Assembly: GCA_030620095.1 (NCBI GenBank)
Contig: JAUTXW010000598.1
Span: forward strand, 248,001-312,000
Direction: 5' to 3'
Length of the DNA stretch: 64,000 nt
Origin: Kuschelorhynchus macadamiae
Lineage: Eukaryota > Arthropoda > Insecta > Coleoptera > Curculionidae
A program made the position numbers and the translations under genes. The notes beneath the pieces were generated by a model, which saw only the letters and a program-made list of their open reading frames with translations, was not told the DNA's origin and did not search any database. This document shows, in pieces, positions 1 through 11,540 of this stretch (positions within the stretch are counted from its first letter, which is position 1; each line of letters begins with the position of its first letter).

Positions 1-168
1 TGGTTAGTCGCCGCAAACCCATAGGATGGGTTAGAGGTCCTTCAGCTTTAATCACGTTCCGATGATAATGACTTGGTTAGAGAAACGTGCGTCGAGGCAG
101 GGTAAAGTATTTTGGTGTTGTGTCAAAAACTTATCATTTTCTTGTATAGTGAAAGTGATTAAGTTAGA

Positions 169-1401
169 ATGGGCTTGCTGCTCTCTATTCTGGTGACTTG
201 CGTGGGTGTCGTCGAACTTCTAGCCTTCTACCATAACGTGAAGAGGCGTGTCAGGTATCAACCCGTCCAAACTAGCCTCAGTTCCGTACACGACCGTTAC
301 CTCAAAAACCTAGAAGAAGTAAGAGATACACTAGTAAACCAGTTAGAACAACTTAAAAAGAGCCAGGACGTTGTCCCGTCCTACACAGCTGCACCGACTT
401 TTAGATTAAATAGTCATGAGGACATCGAGGTCGATTTCAACGAGAAAACTATAACCAGATCGCGGTCCCCTTCCCCGAGACGGTTTTTAGTATCCGAAAA
501 GAAAAACTGTCTTGCTACCTCCGATACAAGGCATTTTATAGTATCGGAAGAACCCCAAGCGCTTCAAGGCCTTAGGAAATCCAAAGCGCAAGAATGCGTG
601 CCAGAATACCTTATCGAAGAACAACAACAGTCGAAAGTACCTCGTTACCTTCTTAAAGATGGCGACGGACCTGTTCCCTTGCCCCTACCCGAGAAATTTT
701 TGGTGTCAGAACGTGAAAACGAAGCCAAAACTGATGTCTTCAGGAAAAAATTAGGTCACACCGTCGTGGAAGTGGACGGAGAATTGTATTTCAGAAGATC
801 GCCGTCTCCATTTCCCAGTTTCGACCACGGTACCCATAGAATAGAACTTGTCGATGATTGCGCAAGCGTGGAGGAGGTTGACGAAACTGTCAGGTCTAAC
901 TCTCATTCGCCTGTAAATGCCGAGCCAGTTTATGCAGAGATAAACAACAATTCCGAAAAGGCCGTTATCATCTTGGGATCCAGTGTTTCAACCCATAGTT
1001 CAACCGAGTACTGGGAAAGCAGAGCCCTCAGAGTTCCTACAAGGAATTCGAAATCGAGATCTCCCTCCCCCGTCCTAATCAAGCACGATTTGGAACGACG
1101 AAGGTCTCATTCGGAATCTAAGGATATCGACCTGAATTTAAACGTTAACCCTGTTTATAAAACGACATCTAATTTAGAACTTTCTGTGAAAAGTGAACCG
1201 GGTTCGAGCGATGAAGATGAGTTTATGGAAGTCGAAGCGTATACCGAAGAAATGAAAAATAGCTTGGACGGAGTGGATAAGAGCAAAGGATGCATCAAGA
1301 AAAAGTACATTAGGAGGAAACGACTGAAAAATCGATCTGATAATACTAAAGGTATTGACAATATGAAGAAACAATTTGTATGTGTTGTCCTGTCAAAATA
1401 G
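169..1401 (+). CDS. Membrane-anchored, low-complexity host protein (410 aa), family not recognised
   Basis: Single open frame of 410 codons with more balanced base composition than the surrounding transposons. Residues 1-21 are a hydrophobic segment followed at once by a basic HNVKRRVR stretch, which predicts a signal anchor with the bulk of the protein on the cytosolic side. Residues about 41-66 look like a short coiled coil. Between residues 104 and 183 a motif of the form aromatic-[LI]-[VIL]-acidic recurs five times (RRFLVSEKK 104, RHFIVSEEP 121, PEYLIEEQQ 145, PRYLLKDGD 158, EKFLVSERE 175). RSPSP occurs three times (99, 210, 297), suggesting proline-directed phosphorylation sites. The C-terminus is acidic (about 346-356) and then strongly basic (KKKYIRRKRLK, 377-387). 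A pyrimidine-rich tract ending in TAG at 149 may be a splice acceptor just upstream of the ATG. GTATGT at 1378 could be a splice donor, so the true 3' end is uncertain. No enzymatic domain is visible. A real gene is likely; its function is unknown. Confidence 0.7.
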   Translation: MGLLLSILVTCVGVVELLAFYHNVKRRVRYQPVQTSLSSVHDRYLKNLEEVRDTLVNQLEQLKKSQDVVPSYTAAPTFRLNSHEDIEVDFNEKTITRSRSPSPRRFLVSEKKNCLATSDTRHFIVSEEPQALQGLRKSKAQECVPEYLIEEQQQSKVPRYLLKDGDGPVPLPLPEKFLVSERENEAKTDVFRKKLGHTVVEVDGELYFRRSPSPFPSFDHGTHRIELVDDCASVEEVDETVRSNSHSPVNAEPVYAEINNNSEKAVIILGSSVSTHSSTEYWESRALRVPTRNSKSRSPSPVLIKHDLERRRSHSESKDIDLNLNVNPVYKTTSNLELSVKSEPGSSDEDEFMEVEAYTEEMKNSLDGVDKSKGCIKKKYIRRKRLKNRSDNTKGIDNMKKQFVCVVLSK

Positions 1402-1721
1402 ACAAAAAATTTAAAGTTCAGAAACAGAACTGAAAATTGGTAGAGACCTTTTTAAAATATCATAAATTATATGTAAACAGTTCCAATTGGATCTTGTGTA
1501 AAATTTGTTATCTGATTTAGATTCTAACTAGATTATTTATTATCGCAATAATCCTGTTTGGGATATGTTTACCAGCAATATCTGAAGAACCTTTTTTTTT
1601 TTGTTAGCTTGATAGAGGGTATTCATTTTCATTTCTGACAAGATCCAGTAAGTATGTCAAAAAAGTTCTCAAGGTTGAATCCTTTATTTTGACAGGTTGT
1701 AAAACTGCGTTGTGTGTTGCA

Positions 1722-1727
1722 AATAAA
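1722..1727 (+). promoter_or_regulatory. Candidate polyadenylation signal AATAAA
   Basis: AATAAA lies about 320 bp after the stop codon of the 410-aa gene, before the next transposon begins. Position is suitable for the 3' end of that transcript, but the hexamer is common in such AT-rich DNA. Confidence 0.3.
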
Positions 1728-1753
1728 GAAGCTATTATAAACTTCATCACAGA

Positions 1754-2831
1754 CCTAACTTTTGATATTCGCGACCACTGCGTTGTGAACTTATCTGTTC
1801 ACAACAAGTACAAGTTTTTGTTTATTACTGGTGCTAGGAAATTTCCAGATTTCATTAAATAGCGCGTGGTACTTTTAGATTTTTAGTACTTTTAGTTTGT
1901 ACGAATAAAATGGCACCCGTTTATCACAACAATCAACTAGTGGATATTATCCTAACTTACGGGGAATGTCAACAAAATGCAGCTGCAGCGGGTCGTTTGT
2001 TAATGTTTGGAAATTTAGTTATAAGGCTTCGTGACATAGGGTACTTTGGGCCACTACTAGGCCACAACGAGGAGGTCACGCTGGATACTGCCGAAAACGG
2101 TCCAACAACGAGCACTAGATCTATTGCAGCACAAGTTGAAATTGCTCATAGTAAAGTATGGAAAAACAACTTTACCCCTAGCATTATCGACGAGTCCAAC
2201 ACAACTTCAATGAAAATTTTACCAAACTTATTTTGGCTACCGATAAGGCTACATTTACAAGAAATGGAGTAAATAATTTTCATAATAGCCATGTTTGGAT
2301 CATAGAAAATCTGCATGCCTTGAAGAGCCAGATCTCCAAAACGAGTTGCCCAATTTATTAGATGTGAGACGGAATATATGATTTCTACATGATGGAGCTC
2401 CGCTACATTTAAATAATGGGTTCCTAATAGATGGATCGGGCGCAATGAACCCATTTCTTGGCCTGCACGCTCCCCGGATTTATCGCCTTGTGATTTGTTC
2501 CTCTGGGGCGATTTAAAGCAGTTGGTTTATCAAAATGGAGAAATAGATACTGTACAAGAATTACAATAACGCATCCAAAAACTTGTGATATTCTTCTTGG
2601 ATGTCGGGATTTGATTTTTGAAACCTGTAGTGCTTAATGGAAATGCCGAGCAAGACTTTGCACTAACCGTAGTAATAACATTTTTGAACAATGTTTGTAA
2701 CAACGAGATGCATTTCACGATTTTTGATTAAATGACTTTATTGGACGACGATAATGTTTTAAATATTTAAAATGTTAATAACTTCTTTATTTTTCAATAC
2801 ACACCGCAGTGGTATAGTATCAAAAATCAGG
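1754..2831 (+). mobile_element. MLE-1: degraded mariner-like element
   Basis: A transposase relic is bracketed by short inverted repeats. The left end near 1754 reads CCTAACTTTTGATA then CCACTGCG; the right end near 2799-2831, read on the other strand, gives CCTGATTTTTGATA then CCACTGCGG. Element borders are approximate because the terminal repeats are eroded. Confidence 0.6.
1910..2720 (+). pseudogene. Mariner-like transposase relic (DUF4817-type HTH plus DDE C-terminus)
   Basis: The N-terminus (NNQLVDIILTYGECQQNAAAAG) matches the DUF4817-type helix-turn-helix common in insect mariner-like transposases, where 'YGE..' begins the recognition region. The middle is deleted and scrambled. Around 2430-2560 the reading resumes as RWIGRNEPISWPARSPDLSP followed by CDLFLWGDLK, the signature around the third catalytic Asp of this clade. 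Stops and frameshifts separate the parts, and the catalytic core between them is missing, so the gene is dead. Confidence 0.75.
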
Positions 2832-4550
2832 CCTATAATAAATTTTTAAAAATTTTAAGTAACTTCTTTATTTTGCAACTTTCATATATGTGATTTTTTT
2901 GTAAATTAACTTGTTTTTACGAGTTTTACAATCCTTCAAAATAAATGACTCAACTTTGAGAACATCCTGTATTTTGTTTTGATTGATATTGATGTAAATT
3001 AGTGTCCTTATTTTCGACATTACCAAAAATAGCACATTTTTTTCCATGCTTCAAATGCATTAAACAAAAAGGCACTTTTTCGTTGAACCATATCCAGGCA
3101 ATAGGTGATCTTCAGCCATTTGCTTGATATGAATATTCGATATTTTTTGAAACATCACTAAATTAATGTCATGTTTGTGTTCTTCACAATTTTGCAACAG
3201 TTTTGGCCACCGGCAGTCAGAAACTAGCTTCTTTTTGTTTGTACCATGCATTTGGCAAATGGGTTTTTCGAAAATATTTTACAATTTGCACTATATGTCT
3301 TACTTCTAAATCCCCCCCCCGCCCACCCCCACCCAGTATGATTTTTCCACACCTATTGCCGATTTTTTCACACTTGCCCAGAGCGATATGCAAAAATTGT
3401 TTTTTCAAAAAAACATTAAAAAGTTTGGTTTAACTTTGTTCATAGTCTCCCGGAAGTTGTGCAAAATTTTGTGACGTAAAAATTATTTTAAAATTTTGAC
3501 TGGGGTGGGGAGAGCTTACAGGGTTGTCGACAACTGAAATTTTGAAGTTGGTATATAGCCTAGTCTTAACATTTCAGTAGCATTAAGAATCTCTGTATAT
3601 TCATTTGATCTGAAACTGCAATTTGTGGTAAAAATTGCTCTTGCTAGTTGCTTGTCTAGTTTTTCCTTCTTATCTTGATATGTTCTGATAACAAAGGAGG
3701 ACAAGGAGGGAGGTTAAGTTTGTCTCAACCCTGCTTGAATAAAATTTAAAAATAAAAAGAACAGGTGGAACCGATGGGATTGATATCTACCAATTTTCAG
3801 TTCTATGCGAATTTGTCCAAAGTTGAATGTCTAAACTGGGTCATTAAATAAACTTCTCCAACTTTCAAATGGGCCACTCTTTCCTCGACCCGATTTCAAA
3901 ACTCTTTTGCGCAAAGACCTCTTGATCGATTTTTAATTTCGCTTTTTTATTTGAAAGCCCGAAGTGTCTATGCAGCGTAAGGTGAATGTTTTTTACTTAC
4001 ATTTTGAAACTGTGGATTTGGAAAGTCCTAAATTTTCGTGTATTATTTTCCTTATAAATTTATGTTCTGGCTTGAATTTGTTTTTTGAATTTTATTTCTA
4101 GCTCAATTGGTAAAAAAGTTATAGCGATTTTACGATTACGTTAAGACATTTAATACGAAATACGGTATTCTGTATTACAATAGATCAATATAGCTACGCA
4201 GTAGATCGGACAAGACAAGGCAACTTTGTTGTGAAGCCGTCGGACGAGAGTAGCGACCGCAGACTTTTGCCAAAGATAATTTGCGGATATCCTCCGATGT
4301 ATATTTTTTTCTATAGCGGCTATATTAACCTCTGGAAACGGCAACGATTCGTCCCAAAAAAAATAGTTAGTCGTTTCAGAAATAACTATTTTGCTATTTA
4401 TGTTGTTTCCGCCAAATTTTGTTTATGATTATGAAAATACCGCTTGTTAATTTACGATGTGTTTTGTAGGAAGAAAGTATTTTGCTTCTTTTGGATTACC
4501 CAATTTAAAATGGTGACAATTACTTTTTGACTTGTTCCCGTATATTTTTC
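2832..4550. other. Noncoding stretch without a recognised gene
   Basis: AT-rich sequence with a homopolymer C run near 3311-3330. Short open frames here show no family resemblance and no repeat of coding character. It contains the dispersed repeat listed at 3845-3970. Confidence 0.5.
3845..3970 (+). repeat. Dispersed repeat, copy 1
   Basis: About 120 bp including AAACTTCTCCAACTTTCAAA and, further on, CCTCTTGATCGATTT. The same order of blocks occurs in reverse orientation at 19885-20005. It is a multi-copy sequence of unknown class. Confidence 0.7.
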
Positions 4551-4552
4551 CA

Positions 4553-4625
4553 CCCACCTAGAGAGTTTATTTGAATAGATACGGAAATGTCGTAAATACA
4601 AAAGTTGTTGGGTTTTTTATGAAAA
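4553..4625 (+). repeat. Repeat arm related to the fold-back at 6575-7130
   Basis: CACCCACCTAGAGAGTTTAT and the following ~55 bp resemble the two arms at 6575-6650 and 7055-7130. It sits just outside the left end of MLE-2, so MLE-2 may have inserted into an older fold-back element. Confidence 0.45.
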
Positions 4626-4953
4626 TTTAGAATATTATATCATAAGTACGAAAATATTATTGGAAATGTCAAATTTTGACAGGTTGTCAGTTTTTTTTAT
4701 GAAACATCCTGTATATTAAATTATATTCTTGAAGATCTTTTTTTTTTCTTATTTCAAATATATATACTTTTAATATATTCTGTCAATTAGTATTGGATAT
4801 ATAAGCGTTTAATCACTAAAGAAATGGTAAGGTAATTGGCGCTAAAACATAGTGAGCCATGGTCAAGACAATTGCAATGAACGACACCTTTTTGACGTTT
4901 ACCGGTCAAAAGTAATTATTTACGAGCATTTTTAATATCTAATACGTTGGACG

Positions 4954-6080
4954 ATGGGTTACGGAAGAAGAGAAACTCGACATGATAGAATTATTTTATT
5001 TACATGGTAAAAATGCATCGATAGCTCGTAACGAATATCATAGACGGTTTCCAGATAGACCAACACCGACTTGTAGGACAATATTAAACAACGCTAAACA
5101 ATTGAATGAAAGAAAAACACTTAAGCGAAATGTTAGAATAGTGGAAAGAAACGCTGAAGAAGATTTAAATATTTTATTATATTTTGAAGATAATTTTGAA
5201 ACTTTTGTATTAAAATAATTTATTTATCTTATTTATTCTGGTTTTAGAAAATCCTGAGCGCTCAATTCCCGATGCTGCCACTTTTTTTTAACAAATCATG
5301 GCATAAAATCGACTCAGTTCTAAAACATTATAAATATTATAAGCCATATAAGTTTTTACCTACTCAAGAATTAACCGATCAAAATAAAATAGACCGATTA
5401 TACTTCTGCCAAGAAATAGAAAGACGTGTTATGATGAACCAACTAAATCTGTCAAACATAGTTTTCACTGACGCGGCAACATTTACCACTGGAGGCATGT
5501 TTAACCGGAAAAATAAGCATTTTTGGTCAAAAGAAAACCAGCGATCTCTTCAGGCGATGAAAATTCAGAGAAAAAGATCCCTACATGGTGTAGCCTTCTT
5601 AACAATCATGTTATTGGACCTATATTTTTAAATGGAAATTTAACCGGACAAGGGTATCAGGAGTTATTAGAAAACGAAATCGAGGGGCATTTAGAACAAC
5701 TACCGATTAATTCATCTCTTAATTTGATATGGCAACAAGATGGCGCCCCTCCTCATAATGTCCAGCCGGTCACCAATTTTTTAAATGACAGGTATCCATT
5801 TTGGATTGGAAGACATGGACCATTAAGATGGCCAGCAAACGGTGCTGATCTCTCTCCAATGGACATATTTTTGTGGGGTTATCTGAAAAACAAGATATAC
5901 TACAATAGGCCAAGAACCATCCAAGCTTTAGAGCAAAATATAGTCCAAACAATCGACGATTTAAACACCCAACCACCTCATTTTATCTACGCATCCATAC
6001 ACAGAAAATTTAGAAGAAATATTCAGAAATGCACTATAAACCAAGGAGGCTATATAGGAAACCAAAACTTATTTCTTTAA
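4954..6080 (+). pseudogene. Mariner-like transposase of MLE-2, D-D40-D, frameshifted
   Basis: Cut-and-paste transposase of the DUF4817-HTH mariner-like clade. The start near 4954 has lost about 2 nt relative to the intact copy in the opposite arm, after which the frame reads DMIELFYLHGKNASIARNEY. The frame stops at 5218; an intron-like TTTTAG lies just before ENPERSIPDAA near 5247, so an intron or a small insertion separates the HTH from the core. Catalytic motifs: FTDAATF near 5468 (first Asp), QQDGAPPHN near 5733 and LSPMDIFLWG near 5852. I count 40 residues between the second and third Asp. Frame changes around 5280 and 5540 break the gene. It ends at 6080 without the usual basic tail being clear. 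Confidence 0.8.
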
Positions 6081-6097
6081 GCTAATATTTACCTACT

Positions 6098-6328
6098 TTA
6101 TATTATTGATTTTTTATGGTATTGTTTCTTTCCACTATTCACACTAACTTTTCGCTTAAGTGTTTTTCTTTCATTTAATTGTTTAACGATGTTGAATATT
6201 ATGCTACGAGTCGGTGTTGGTCTATCTGGAAACCGTCTATGATATTCGTTACGAGCTATCGATGCATTTTTACCATGTAAATAAAATAATTCTATCAAGT
6301 CGAGTTTCTCTTCTTCCGAATAACCCAT
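6098..6328 (-). CDS. Opposite-strand HTH-only ORF in the right arm of MLE-2 (76 aa)
   Basis: Begins MGYSEEEKLDLIELFYLHGK and continues with the same helix-turn-helix sequence that starts the transposase, without internal stops, then ends about where the inverted repeat ends. Compared with the left arm, this copy keeps an intact start while the left one is frameshifted. If transcribed from a promoter shared by both arms it would give a DNA-binding domain without the catalytic core. That function is inference; the sequence shows only the intact frame. Confidence 0.55.
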   Translation of the reverse strand: MGYSEEEKLDLIELFYLHGKNASIARNEYHRRFPDRPTPTRSIIFNIVKQLNERKTLKRKVSVNSGKKQYHKKSII

Positions 6329-6574
6329 CGTCCAACGTATTAGATATTAAAAATGCTCGTAAATAGATACTTCTGACCGGTAAACGTCAAAAAGGCGTCG
6401 TTCATTGCAATTGTCTTCACCATGGCCACTATGTTTTAGCGCAAATTACCTTACCATTTGTTTATTGTTTAAACGCTTATACATCCAAAACTAATTGACA
6501 GAATATATTAAAACTATATATATTTGAAATTAGAAAAAAAGGATCTTCAAGAATATGATGAGTGAGTCATTATA

Positions 6575-7130
6575 TTTTGACACCTACCTACAGAGTATAT
6601 TAACGAAGATTCAGAAAAAGTGTAAATATATAAAAGCTTTAGGTTTTCTTTTAAACCGCCAGAATCCCTTATGAAAGAAACAAACAACTATCGCATGCCT
6701 ATATATAGACCCTAAAAAATATAACGAAATACCTTTTTTTTTTAATTAAACACACTGTATTTTTATAAAAGTTCTTTTTTCCTGAATTCAAAAATGTATA
6801 GTTTGACCACTTTGGCGCAACCCGTTTTTCAATTTTTTTGGTTTATCTGTAACAAGTTTTGCGTTATTATATTATAATATTACCTTAGACTTATATGGTA
6901 AGTAATGTTGCAGTTGAACTAAAATAATTAATAAACGCATTGCGCCAATATAATCAAATTATATATTTTTGAAATCAGTAAAGAATGGCTTTTCATAAAA
7001 ATAAACAATATATAGAGTATTCCCTTTAAAAAAATAACGTATTTCTTACCCTACACTCTTTGTATTTACATTTTTTCTCTATCTTTGTTAACAAATAACT
7101 CTGTAGGTGGGTGTCATAAATATAATAACT
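6575..7130. mobile_element. Fold-back repeat (MITE-like), ~555 bp
   Basis: Arms of roughly 75 bp at 6575-6650 and 7055-7130 are inverted copies, sharing GACACC(C/T)ACCTACAGAGT at the outer edge and a block like AAAAAGTGTAAATA at the inner edge. No coding sequence lies between them. The family is not recognised. Confidence 0.6.
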
Positions 7131-7374
7131 CACCCCGTAGATAGAAGTATCTCAAAAAATAAGAAATGTCCACCTTCCTGTATAAGTTAATAGGTTTAAA
7201 AATGCTATTTTGATTAAAATAATATTTAGCGTTGTTTCTTTGATTTAGTTATTCAGGTTTTTGTAGGAATAAGTTTATTTTCTATTGAAACATTTGCTTA
7301 CTCCTGCAAACTTTATTTCAAGCTAACCTGTATGAAATTTCAAGCCCAAAGATTAACAGCCAAATTCAATATTC

Positions 7375-7900
7375 CTCTTTTATTTATTTATTTATTTATT
7401 TCTTCAAAAATAAGAATACAACAGACAAAAGTCCACTAAGTATTCACGGCATACATTAAGAGTTAGTGGGGAGCTTAACTACAAGTATAGAGTCAACAAA
7501 ATGAGAAAGAAAAACAAAAATCACTCTGACAAAAATTTACACTAAAGTTTTCACAAATTTCTTGTAATTATTCAAAGACATATCGAAGACTTCCCCGTTT
7601 TTGTCCGGAATTGTGTTTCTAAATGGAATTTGAAATGTACTTTGAGTTCTTAAATCGCGAGCAGGTACTTTATAAATTAATTTTGAAACAAGAACAGGAG
7701 AATCAATGAGGCCATTAATTACTTTATACACCATTAAGAGGTCAGAGACCTTTCTTCTATCGGTTAACGCTAAAATACAAAACTTTTTGCGAATCGGAAG
7801 GTAATTGCTATTAACAATGGCTACTTCGGTTTTACTTGATAAAAATCTTAAAAATGTATTCTTTATATTTAACTAAAAGATCTCTTCTAATGTTTAGTGA
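7375..7900 (-). pseudogene. 5'-truncated LINE, C-terminal part of reverse transcriptase ORF (CR1/Jockey group)
   Basis: On the minus strand it reads PIRKKFCILALTDRRKVSDL, then MVYKVINGLIDSPVLVSKL and STFQIPFRNT, the typical tail of insect CR1/Jockey-group ORF2 proteins, ending at 7537. Downstream (lower coordinates) lies a 3' tail of (ATAA)n type at about 7379-7403, as expected for target-primed insertion. Nothing upstream of about 7900 continues the ORF, so this is a 5' truncation. Confidence 0.7.
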
Positions 7901-8030
7901 TTGGAAATTTGGAAACGCTGCGTCTCGTTTCCGTTCGCGAGTCGAGGGTTACTGCACGAAATAATATAGGTTCGGCGAGCATTGACGTCTCCGCACCGAT
8001 TCAAGGCATCCCATTTAAATGAGTTATCTA

Positions 8031-8722
8031 TTGTGTAAGCTACATTGGATCTTTGGTTCCTCTGACCACGCCCTAATTACTCTTTTCTGTCCCATACAAC
8101 GTAGAATCCACGCCACCTCGTCCTATTTGCCTTTATAATTCTACTCTTCCTTCCCTTGGAATGAAATTTGTTCATAAATCTTTTATGTAATCCAATTGGG
8201 CATAGAAATCTTTATACTACATTCTATTAAGTCTTCAAAACTTCACAAAAATAAAGCTTGTTTTTCAAAATCCTTCGAAAATGATAGACTAGAGAAAATC
8301 TGTACTCATAACAATTTTCTTAAAAAGCCTACTTCAGAAAATCTACAGGCGAAAAACGAGGCACGAAATCATTACAATTGCATAATTCTCAAAGCAAAAA
8401 ATGCCCTGAATACACGCATAAAAAGCAAAGTTCTTTTTTGCCAAAATGGAAGACAGTCCTTTTGATCGCTATTAATCAAAACTTCTGCAAAAGCGCGTTT
8501 TCGCCCCTAACTTCTGGCGATTAAAGCGTCTCTATGTCTAAAGCAAATCCCTGCCTCCTCTTCACTTCCCCCTGCCATCAGTACTAGCTTTGCCACACAA
8601 TATGCACGACATTACCTTCATACGAGGTATTCTCAAAACACCAAAAAGTCCTCTGGCCGACGTAAAAAAGTGGTATTCTGAATTGGCCTCTATCCTCACC
8701 AGATTATTCCAAATGATCTATG
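8031..8722 (+). pseudogene. LINE family B, part 1: endonuclease end to RT linker
   Basis: Reads FGSSDHALITLFCPIQ, the SDH motif at the end of an APE-type endonuclease, then SKLHKNKACFSKSFENDRLE, KPTSENLQAKNEARNHY and IKSKVLFCQNGRQSF, typical of the linker before the reverse transcriptase in insect LINEs. Frameshifts and stops are present. The element resumes at 10935 after a hAT insertion and again at 19470. Confidence 0.65.
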
Positions 8723-10934
8723 ACAGCCATGTCAAACTCAAAGTCACTGGTGGGCCAAAAGCATGAAGACCATCGACTAGGTGGGCCGCAAAACCTTATC
8801 TTAAAGAAGACAAACTACCGAAAATCTTGAGAAAAAGTACTATTATAGGACAAGTCTGTTTATTAAATTTCCAATAAAAAGGACATTACAAAAAACTACA
8901 ATTATTAAATTCTTTTGCCAGATATTTGCCATCTTTTGTCTTTAATTAAGTTGTCTATTTGTGGCGCGAATTTATCGACGGAAATAACTTTTAAAACTGC
9001 GTCCAAGTGTGCGTCCGTCAATCGCGATCTTGCGGGAGATTTGTTTCCTTTCATCAAAGAAAATAGTTGTTCACACTTATAGGTACTTCCAAACATTGAC
9101 AGGATTTTACAGGCAAATTTTCTCATTTCTTATTATTGAACAGGCAAGTACTTATAAAATTCAAATGTACCAACACTATCAAAATTTTGTTTTAAATGGG
9201 TCTGACACTGAATCTCAATTACTTCCATTTGCAAGTGAGGGGGAAGTTTATCAATATCGATAGTGAAAAGACCAGTAAATAGAGAAAAATTGTTTTCTTG
9301 GGTCTTAAAATCATGAAAACGCTTCTCAAATTCTGCTAGAAGACTTCTCATTTTCTCTGAATATATTTTGAATGATATCGGGACACTTGTGCTTTCCTGA
9401 TATGCCTTACAAGTCAGAAAATGTGACAGATTATCCTCTGCTAACTGTTTTTCCCACAACATCATCTTACACTTGAAAGCTTTCACATGATCATGCATAT
9501 CTGTAATAACTCGACGTGGTCTTTGCAATTTCGTATTTAAGTCCGACAAGTGTTTTGTGATATCTACCATAAATGAAAGATCTTGTAAAAAAGGTACATC
9601 GCATAATAAACTGACATCTTCTCCTTTTGTTTCCATAAAAACGCGCATTTCTTCTTTGAGTTTCCAAAACCGGTCGAGCACCATAGAATACGAAAGCCAT
9701 CGCACCTCTGCATAGTATGATAAACCAGTGTACTCACTATCTAAATCACGTAAAAATGCAGAAAACTGTCGCTGATTAAGGCCTCGTGACCTTACGAAGT
9801 TAATAATTTTTTTCACTGACTTTAAAACACTTTCCAACTTCACTTCACAATCACTTTTGAGCATAAAACTTCTTGGTGGATTATACAATGAATATGATGA
9901 AAATCTGGTTTGTCACTGCTTGTTTCTATGATCTTTGTCTGTAATATTTTAACGAAGCCATTTTTTACTCCAGTCATTGAAGGAGCTCCGTCTGTTGCAA
10001 CGGAAGACAGTTTCGACAAATCTAAATTGTACTTTTGCACAAGTCCATAAACAGCATTGAAAATATCCTTCCCAGTTGTTGTGTCATGCAATGGTACTCA
10101 TTCCAGTAATTCTTCATACACATTGATATCTGTATCAACAGCGCGAAGAAAAACAGCGAGTTGCGCCACACCACACACATCCGTACTTTCGTCACAAGCA
10201 ATAGAAAATGCAATGAAAGAATCTGATTTTGTTTTTATCTGGTCACTTATATTGGCAACCAACTTAGTAACTTTTTCAGCGACGGTATTCCGGGACAAGG
10301 ATATATTTTGAAATGCTTTCACGCTCCCGGGACTTACAATTTCTGCGGCATCTACAAGGCACTTTTTTATAAATTCATCTTCAACAAATGGTTTTGAGTG
10401 TTTCGCGATCAACTTCGACAGTACGTAGCTCGCTTGAAGGACAGATTCATTTTCTTGCTTTGGACTTGTAAACATAAGCTGCTGATCTTTCAACCATGAT
10501 TTTAACTTATTTAACTTTTCCTTTTTGACCATGCCTGTATACTTGTCAAACATAGTTTTATGAATATCATAGTTTTCTTTCACTTCACAGCAAAAAAACT
10601 CTAATTCCCACCTTTCTTGAAAGGCACAATGTTCATCTACAAGTTTGCTCTTACTTCCACTTGGTTTTGAAAGAGACATGTTAAAAACTGTATCCGTATA
10701 TTATAATAAGTACTGTTAAGTGTTGTAACAATAAGCGCAACTCAACTCGAGACTCTATCGCAACTGATTCATAACTGACTAAACACTGAACGACTGAACT
10801 CAATCAAACACGGCTTTTATGTTTTATTATATAGATAACGTTTGGCTTTAGGTTTTAGGTTGAGTATGTGTAGTTCATCCTCCTAAACATAGATAGCACT
10901 ATGTACAATTGTACATTTTATTATACCAATCGTT
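8723..10934 (-). mobile_element. hAT element (GTF2IRD2/ZBED-like) inserted into LINE family B
   Basis: The segment between two parts of the same LINE holds a hAT transposase on the minus strand plus ~180 bp and ~250 bp flanks. The left border is marked by TCAAACTC...GGTGGGCC, a sequence style common at the ends of this hAT group. I could not define terminal repeats or an 8-bp duplication with confidence. Confidence 0.6.
8905..10679 (-). pseudogene. hAT transposase, GTF2IRD2/ZBED5-like, nearly full length but interrupted
   Basis: Reading down from 10679: CAFQERWELEFFCCEVKE, SLSRNTVAEKVTKLVANI, FIAFSIACDESTDVCGVAQL with the first catalytic Asp, then SSVATDGAPSMTGVKNGF with the second, HCIIHQEVLCSK, and ALSRNTVAE-type companion blocks. 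The C-terminus (KFACKILSMFGSTYKCEQLF) is the hAT dimerisation region. This is the family co-opted in vertebrate GTF2IRD2 and ZBED5. Lesions: TGA at 10098-10100 in the same frame, a frameshift near 9845, and two adjacent TAA codons at 9130-9135. The mild decay suggests an insertion that is not very old. Confidence 0.85.
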
Positions 10935-11525
10935 GTTGCAGCGGCGCTCGCTTTCATGAATGGTTTTCAACTTGACAAGGGCATTTTTCCTAAAAGCTGG
11001 AAATCTGTTCACGTATAGCCTGTTCCCAAAAAGAGATTTAAAACTTTTTCCTCTAACTACAGACCCATATCCCTTCTCCCAATTATGAGTAAGGCATTAA
11101 AGAAGTATATCAATAACAATATTTCAAATTACCCTGAAAGGTATAAACTTATATACGACAGGCAATACGGCTTGCGCCACCAAAGATCCACACCAGGTCT
11201 TCTTACCTTCGTAACCCATAACTGAAGCAATAAATTCATCGAAATCCACGAAGAAGCCCAAATTATTGACTTCGACATATCCAAAGCATTTGATCAAGTC
11301 TGGCATGACGTACTTCTTAATACATTTCCTGCACAGAAGTATTTCTGTAGTTGTTAACGGCCATTCATCAAACTTTCACCAAATCAAAGCAGGCGTTGCA
11401 CAGGATTCAGTGTTGACCTGACCTACCTTATTCTTCCTGCACATCAATAATCTGCTTTCTCCTACCAGCAATCCTTTTCACAGCTATGCTGACGATAGCA
11501 CATTCCACTCCAATATACATGGCTC
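10935..11525 (+). pseudogene. LINE family B, part 2: reverse transcriptase palm
   Basis: After the hAT the LINE reads LDKGIFPKSWKSVHV, then FSSNYRPISLLPIMSK (RT motif), DRQYGLRHQRST, IIDFDISKAFDQVWHDVLL (motif A with the first catalytic Asp) and, after a frameshift, SYADDSTFHSNI (catalytic YADD box) near 11480. It stops abruptly near 11525, where other repeats have inserted; the ORF continues at 19470. Confidence 0.75.
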
Positions 11526-11540
11526 AAACTGACTGAAATT

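Larger units (their letters stand above)
4723..6556 (+). mobile_element. MLE-2: mariner-like element with ~430-bp terminal inverted repeats containing HTH coding
   Basis: The arms at 4723-5152 and 6124-6556 are inverted copies, from ATATTCTTGAAGATC at the outer edge to GTGGAAAGAAAC at the inner edge. Each arm carries the start of the transposase, so the helix-turn-helix domain is encoded at both ends in opposite directions. The catalytic part lies only between the arms, on the plus strand. Confidence 0.8.

Noticed and set aside
1426..3805. Exact 18-bp inverted match (AGAACTGAAAATTGGTAG) between 1426 and 3788, possible transposon ends
   Set aside because: No extension beyond the 18-19 bp and no duplication of flanking sequence. 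In AT-rich DNA of this length such a match can arise by chance.
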